DNA of 64,000 bases, from NCBI RefSeq assembly GCF_041262165.1, contig NZ_JBGCBY010000020.1, positions 62,001 through 126,000 of the forward strand, read 5' to 3'. Position numbers and translations under genes: made by a program. Below the pieces are notes generated by a model, which saw only the letters and a list, made by a program, of their open reading frames with translations, did not search any database and was not told where the DNA came from. Source of the DNA: Streptacidiphilus sp041262165 (GTDB lineage Bacteria; Actinomycetota; Actinomycetes; Streptomycetales; Streptomycetaceae). This document shows, in pieces, positions 61,351-64,000 of the stretch. The stretch's first letter is position 1, and every line of letters starts with the position of its first letter.

Positions 61351-62082
61351 ATGACTTCACAGGCACCCTCATTCACCGTGGTCCTGGTCCATGGTGCCTT
61401 CGCCGACGCCTCCAGCTGGGCCAAGGTCATCGACCGGCTGAGCCAGGCGGGCGTCGCCTCGGTAGCGCCGAGCAACCCGCTGCGCGGACTGACCGCCGAC
61501 GGGGAGTACACCGCGAGCGTGGTGTCCCAGATCGACGGGCCGGTCCTGTTGGTTGGGCACTCCTACGGAGGCCCCGTCATCACCTACGCCTCCTCCAAGG
61601 CCGACAACGTCAAGGGCCTGGTCTACGTCGCCTCCTTCGGTATCGACAAGGGCATGTCCACCCTCGGGTCGAACGCGGCGTTCGCCCCGGCCGAGCTGGA
61701 CTCCTCCCTGCTGCCGAAGGCCTTTCCGCTGGGCGACGGAACCGGGACCGAGTTCTACATCCAGCCCGAGCACTTCCACTCGGTGTTCTGCGCGGACCTG
61801 CCGGCCGAGCAGGCCGCCATCATGAACGCGACCCAGCGACCGGCGACCGACACGGCTTTCGGGGAGCCGCTCGCTGTGGAGCCCGGCTGGAAGAACGTTC
61901 CCAGCTGGTTCGTGGTCGCCGGGGCTGACCACGCCATCAACCCGGACGCGGAGCGGGCCGCGGCGCAGCGGGTCGGGGCGACCGTGACCGTGGTCGAGGG
62001 CGGCTCCCACGCCATTGCCCTCTCGCGCTCGGACGAAGTGACCCAGGTGATCCTCACCGCCCTTCAGGCCGTCGCGAAGTGA
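61351..62082 (+). CDS. Alpha/beta hydrolase (esterase-like)
   Basis: A 243-residue cytoplasmic hydrolase. Motifs: VVLVHGAFADASSW (oxyanion region), nucleophile elbow VGHSYGGPVITY, acidic residue in FVVAGADHAINPD and catalytic His in VEGGSHAIALSRSDEV. It belongs to the pyrethroid-hydrolase/methyl-esterase-like branch common in Streptomyces. GAGGAGAGCAG precedes ATG 61351. Substrate unknown. Confidence 0.92.
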   Translation: MTSQAPSFTVVLVHGAFADASSWAKVIDRLSQAGVASVAPSNPLRGLTADGEYTASVVSQIDGPVLLVGHSYGGPVITYASSKADNVKGLVYVASFGIDKGMSTLGSNAAFAPAELDSSLLPKAFPLGDGTGTEFYIQPEHFHSVFCADLPAEQAAIMNATQRPATDTAFGEPLAVEPGWKNVPSWFVVAGADHAINPDAERAAAQRVGATVTVVEGGSHAIALSRSDEVTQVILTALQAVAK

Positions 62083-62157
62083 GCACGACCGGGGGAGGCC
62101 GAGAGCCTCTCCCGGCAGTAGTCCACGGCAGCGGGTGCGCGGGCCCCGGTGAGGGGC

Positions 62158-62402
62158 GTTTCCACCGCAACCGCGCGGAGCCGACACGTTTCCGCCGAAG
62201 CCGCCCGGAGCCGACAAGGGCCCTCGGACGGTTGGGTCGAGGACACGCGAGCCCCGGGCGCGGTCGCTCGAACCCACGTCGCTCGCAGGTCCACCAGGTT
62301 TCCCAGCTCCACAACTGACCGGCCTGCCCGGCACAACTGACCGGCCTGCCCGGCCCTCCCCGGCGGGCGGCGACACGGGGGGCGACCCGGCGGGCGGCGA
62401 CA
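62158..62402. repeat. Cluster of short tandem and direct repeats
   Basis: Three repeat families lie between the esterase and tag genes. A 30-bp unit occurs twice in tandem (62158-62187, 62188-62217; 25 of 30 identical). A 22-bp unit is perfectly repeated in tandem (62310-62331, 62332-62353). CCCGGCGGGCGGCGACA occurs at 62359-62375 and 62386-62402. No gene is supported here. Confidence 0.8.
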
Positions 62403-62489
62403 GCCCGCGCCCGCGGGCCCAGCTGCCATTCCGACGGGAGCTACCAAGCGGCGGCCGCACCGCGGCCAACCCGCCGCGGATCCCGGTCT

Positions 62490-63089
62490 TCAGCGGCTCC
62501 GGGCCGTGGCGTGGTAGTCGACGGCCCGGATGCACCCGTGGATGTGGTCGTTGACCACGCCCACGTTCTGCATGAACGCGTACACGCTCGTAGGCCCGAT
62601 GAAGCGGTAGCCCTGAGACTTCAACCGCTTGGAGAAGGCCTCCGCGTCCGGCGTGACGGTGGGCAGTTCGGCGAGGGATCGGGGTGCTCGCTTGCGATCG
62701 ACCTCGTAGGACTTGGCGAGGGCCGGGAGGTCAGGCGACGCGGACAGCATGGTGCGCGCGTTCTCGATGGTGGCCTGGATCTTGGCGCGGTTGCGGATGA
62801 TCGAGGGGTCCTCCACCAGCCGGTCGACGTCCCGGCCGGTCATCGAGGCCACCTTGGTGACGTCGAAGCTGCGGAACGCCGTCTGGAACGCGTCCCGCTT
62901 GCCGAACACGATCCGCCAGCTCAGTCCGACCTGGAACAGGCCGAGGGTGAGGGCCTCGAACATCGCGGACTCGTCGTGGGTGCGGGTTCCCCACACCTCG
63001 TCGTGGTAGCGGGCAAGCGCGGTGTCGCCCGTCCCGGCCCAGTCGCAGCGCGGCTTCCCGTCGTATCCGATGACTACATCGCTGTCCAT
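62490..63089 (-). CDS. tag: DNA-3-methyladenine glycosylase I
   Basis: A 199-residue base-excision-repair enzyme that removes 3-methyladenine from DNA. The Tag signature is clear: KPRCDWAGTGDTALARYHDE, VWGTRTHDESAMFEALTLGL, FQVGLSWRIVFGKRDAFQ, RNRAKIQATIENARTM, and the zinc-related RFIGPTSVYAFMQNVGVVND H. GGAGG is 5 nt before ATG 63089. The Trp and Glu of the substrate pocket lie in the first half. It stands alone, downstream of a broken lipoamide dehydrogenase gene. Confidence 0.95.
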   Translation of the reverse strand: MDSDVVIGYDGKPRCDWAGTGDTALARYHDEVWGTRTHDESAMFEALTLGLFQVGLSWRIVFGKRDAFQTAFRSFDVTKVASMTGRDVDRLVEDPSIIRNRAKIQATIENARTMLSASPDLPALAKSYEVDRKRAPRSLAELPTVTPDAEAFSKRLKSQGYRFIGPTSVYAFMQNVGVVNDHIHGCIRAVDYHATARSR

Positions 63090-63149
63090 GCGATCCTCCA
63101 GCGTCCTGTTCCCGTCCTGTTCCGCGGCTGATGGCGCCCCCGCTGGCAC

Positions 63150-63286
63150 TGCTTCCCCTTCAGGTTCCCATCCAGGCGCGGGACACGGTGCGGTGCGCAG
63201 GCCCAGCTGGGCGCAGCGATTGCGGCCACGTAGCCGCCCGGCCCGGCTCCCAGGACGACGACGTCGAAGTCGGAGTCGGGGTTCAT
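63150..63286 (-). pseudogene. Dihydrolipoamide dehydrogenase N-terminal remnant
   Basis: Starts properly at ATG 63286 with GGAG upstream and reads DFDVVVLGAGPGGYVAAIA, the FAD-binding motif of Lpd. Then a frameshift gives AQLGLRTA and the sequence runs into unrelated DNA. Only about 35 of some 460 codons remain, but the start and ribosome site survive. Confidence 0.75.
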
Positions 63287-63330
63287 GGCTCCACCTCACA
63301 GCTGTTCGGGTCAGTCTGTCGGTCGCCCGC

Positions 63331-64000
63331 TCAGGTCGCCGGGTACAGCAGGTCCAAGGGCCCGGACAGCGCGGCACGGACCCGCCGTGCGGCCTCGTCG
63401 ACGAGCACCTCCGGCTCGTCGCGCTCGATCGCGTCCATCGTCTTGGCGGCCACCTCGGTCGGCGCCGCCTTCGGCGCGTTCACCCCCACGGTGGCGTCGG
63501 TGTCCACATAGCCGACGTGAACGCCCACGACCAGCGTCCCCTGCTCGCGCAGGCCGACACGCAACGCGTTCGTCAGTGACCACTCCGCGGCCTTGGACGC
63601 GGCGTAGCCCGGGAATCGGTTGTTCGCCCTCCACGACGCCACCGACAGCATGTTCACCAGGGCTCCGCCACCGTTTGCGGCGAGCACGGGCGCGAACGCC
63701 CGCGAGACGGCCCACACGCCCAGGTAGTTCACCTCCATCTCCCGCCGCGCGCCCTCGAACGAGCCGTCCAGCAGACCGGGCCCGGCCTGGATGCCGGCGT
63801 TGTTGATGACGATGTTCGCGTCGCACGCCAGTGCCGCGGCCTCCTCGACCTGGCCGTGGTCGGTGACGTCGAGTCGCACCGGTTCCAGCCCGGGCAGGTT
63901 GAACTCCACGGGCTGGCGGACCCCCGCGTACACCTTGGCGGCGCCCCGGGCCAGCAGGGCGCGCGAGAAGGCGAGCCCGATCCCGCGGTTCGCACCGGTC
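63331..64000 (-). CDS. SDR-family oxidoreductase, 5' end outside window
   Basis: A short-chain dehydrogenase whose start is cut by the window edge; the readable part begins TGANRGIGLAFSRALLARGA, the cofactor-binding motif. Then INNAGIQAGPG, VNMLSVASWRANNRFPGYAA with Ser and Tyr, and SKAAEWSLTNALRVGLREQG with Lys of the Tyr-x3-Lys site. The C-terminal half has GVHVGYVDTDATVGVNAPKA. It stops at 63331, about 45 nt before the broken lpd gene. Substrate unknown. Confidence 0.9.
   Translation of the reverse strand, partial: TGANRGIGLAFSRALLARGAAKVYAGVRQPVEFNLPGLEPVRLDVTDHGQVEEAAALACDANIVINNAGIQAGPGLLDGSFEGARREMEVNYLGVWAVSRAFAPVLAANGGGALVNMLSVASWRANNRFPGYAASKAAEWSLTNALRVGLREQGTLVVGVHVGYVDTDATVGVNAPKAAPTEVAAKTMDAIERDEPEVLVDEAARRVRAALSGPLDLLYPAT

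Noticed and set aside
1..64000. tRNA, rRNA, CRISPR array or replication origin
   Set aside because: I looked for clover-leaf arms, spaced identical repeats and DnaA-box clusters and saw none; short tandem repeats found here have no spacer structure.

Overview
The DNA is very GC-rich, with GTG starts, GGAGG-type ribosome sites, Tat and Sec signal peptides, and families typical of Streptomycetaceae and close relatives: the WhiJ/Scr1 regulator with DUF397 and HATPase partners, DUF574 methyltransferase, a large LuxR-type ATPase regulator and a sigma factor fused to a sensor. I read it as an accessory, probably arm-like region of a Streptomyces/Kitasatospora/Streptacidiphilus-type chromosome. No tRNA, rRNA, CRISPR array or intact phage was seen. 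The genus is an inference.

Layout. 0-7.5 kb: a secreted small protein, a GH19 chitinase behind a DasR-like box, a kinase-like gene, a decayed IS630 transposase, comB, and a GH76 alpha-1,6-mannanase. 7.8-16.8 kb: an aromatic meta-cleavage cluster. Seven overlapping minus-strand genes (SDR, cupin, C-C hydrolase, LigB-type dioxygenase, hydratase, acylating acetaldehyde dehydrogenase, aldolase) diverge from an IclR regulator, a second cupin and a flavin monooxygenase. 17-20 kb: DUF574 methyltransferase and the DUF397/Scr1/HATPase set. 20-29.9 kb: GAPDH, GlxA-type regulator, small stress or detoxification genes, a MarR/SDR/quinone-reductase divergon and several broken genes. 30-33 kb: insertion-sequence debris around a TMEM175 channel and a proline iminopeptidase. 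33-45 kb: GH15 glucosidase/trehalase, STAS protein, second GH76 enzyme, L-glutamate-oxidase-like flavoprotein, an AlaX/regulator/threonine-aldolase operon whose aldolase is frameshifted, and small proteins. 45-56 kb: a secreted protein, an ArsR-like regulator, a membrane-anchored sigma factor carrying a GH99-like extracellular domain, a divergent Tat-secreted GH71/99-like enzyme, DoxX, and a multidomain GH16 glucanase with a recognisable promoter/operator. 56-64 kb: LuxR-family ATPase regulator, an ArsR/SRPBCC/RibD operon, esterase, DNA-3-methyladenine glycosylase I, and an SDR cut by the window edge.

How the genes fit together. The secreted hydrolases (GH19 chitinase, two GH76 alpha-mannanases, a GH71/99-like enzyme, a laminarinase-type GH16) match the main polymers of fungal cell walls. 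Several have their own visible control sites: a DasR-like box, a 22-bp palindrome shared by both GH76 genes, and a LacI-type operator on the GH16 promoter. The fused sigma factor sits beside an enzyme of the same broad fold as its own sensor domain, suggesting substrate-sensing feedback. The strongest leads for something undescribed are this sigma-glycosidase pair and the shared GH76 palindrome.

Many gene remnants (sigma factor, asparaginase, aminoglycoside phosphotransferase, lipoamide dehydrogenase, MarR, transposases) show that the region is decaying and rearranging.
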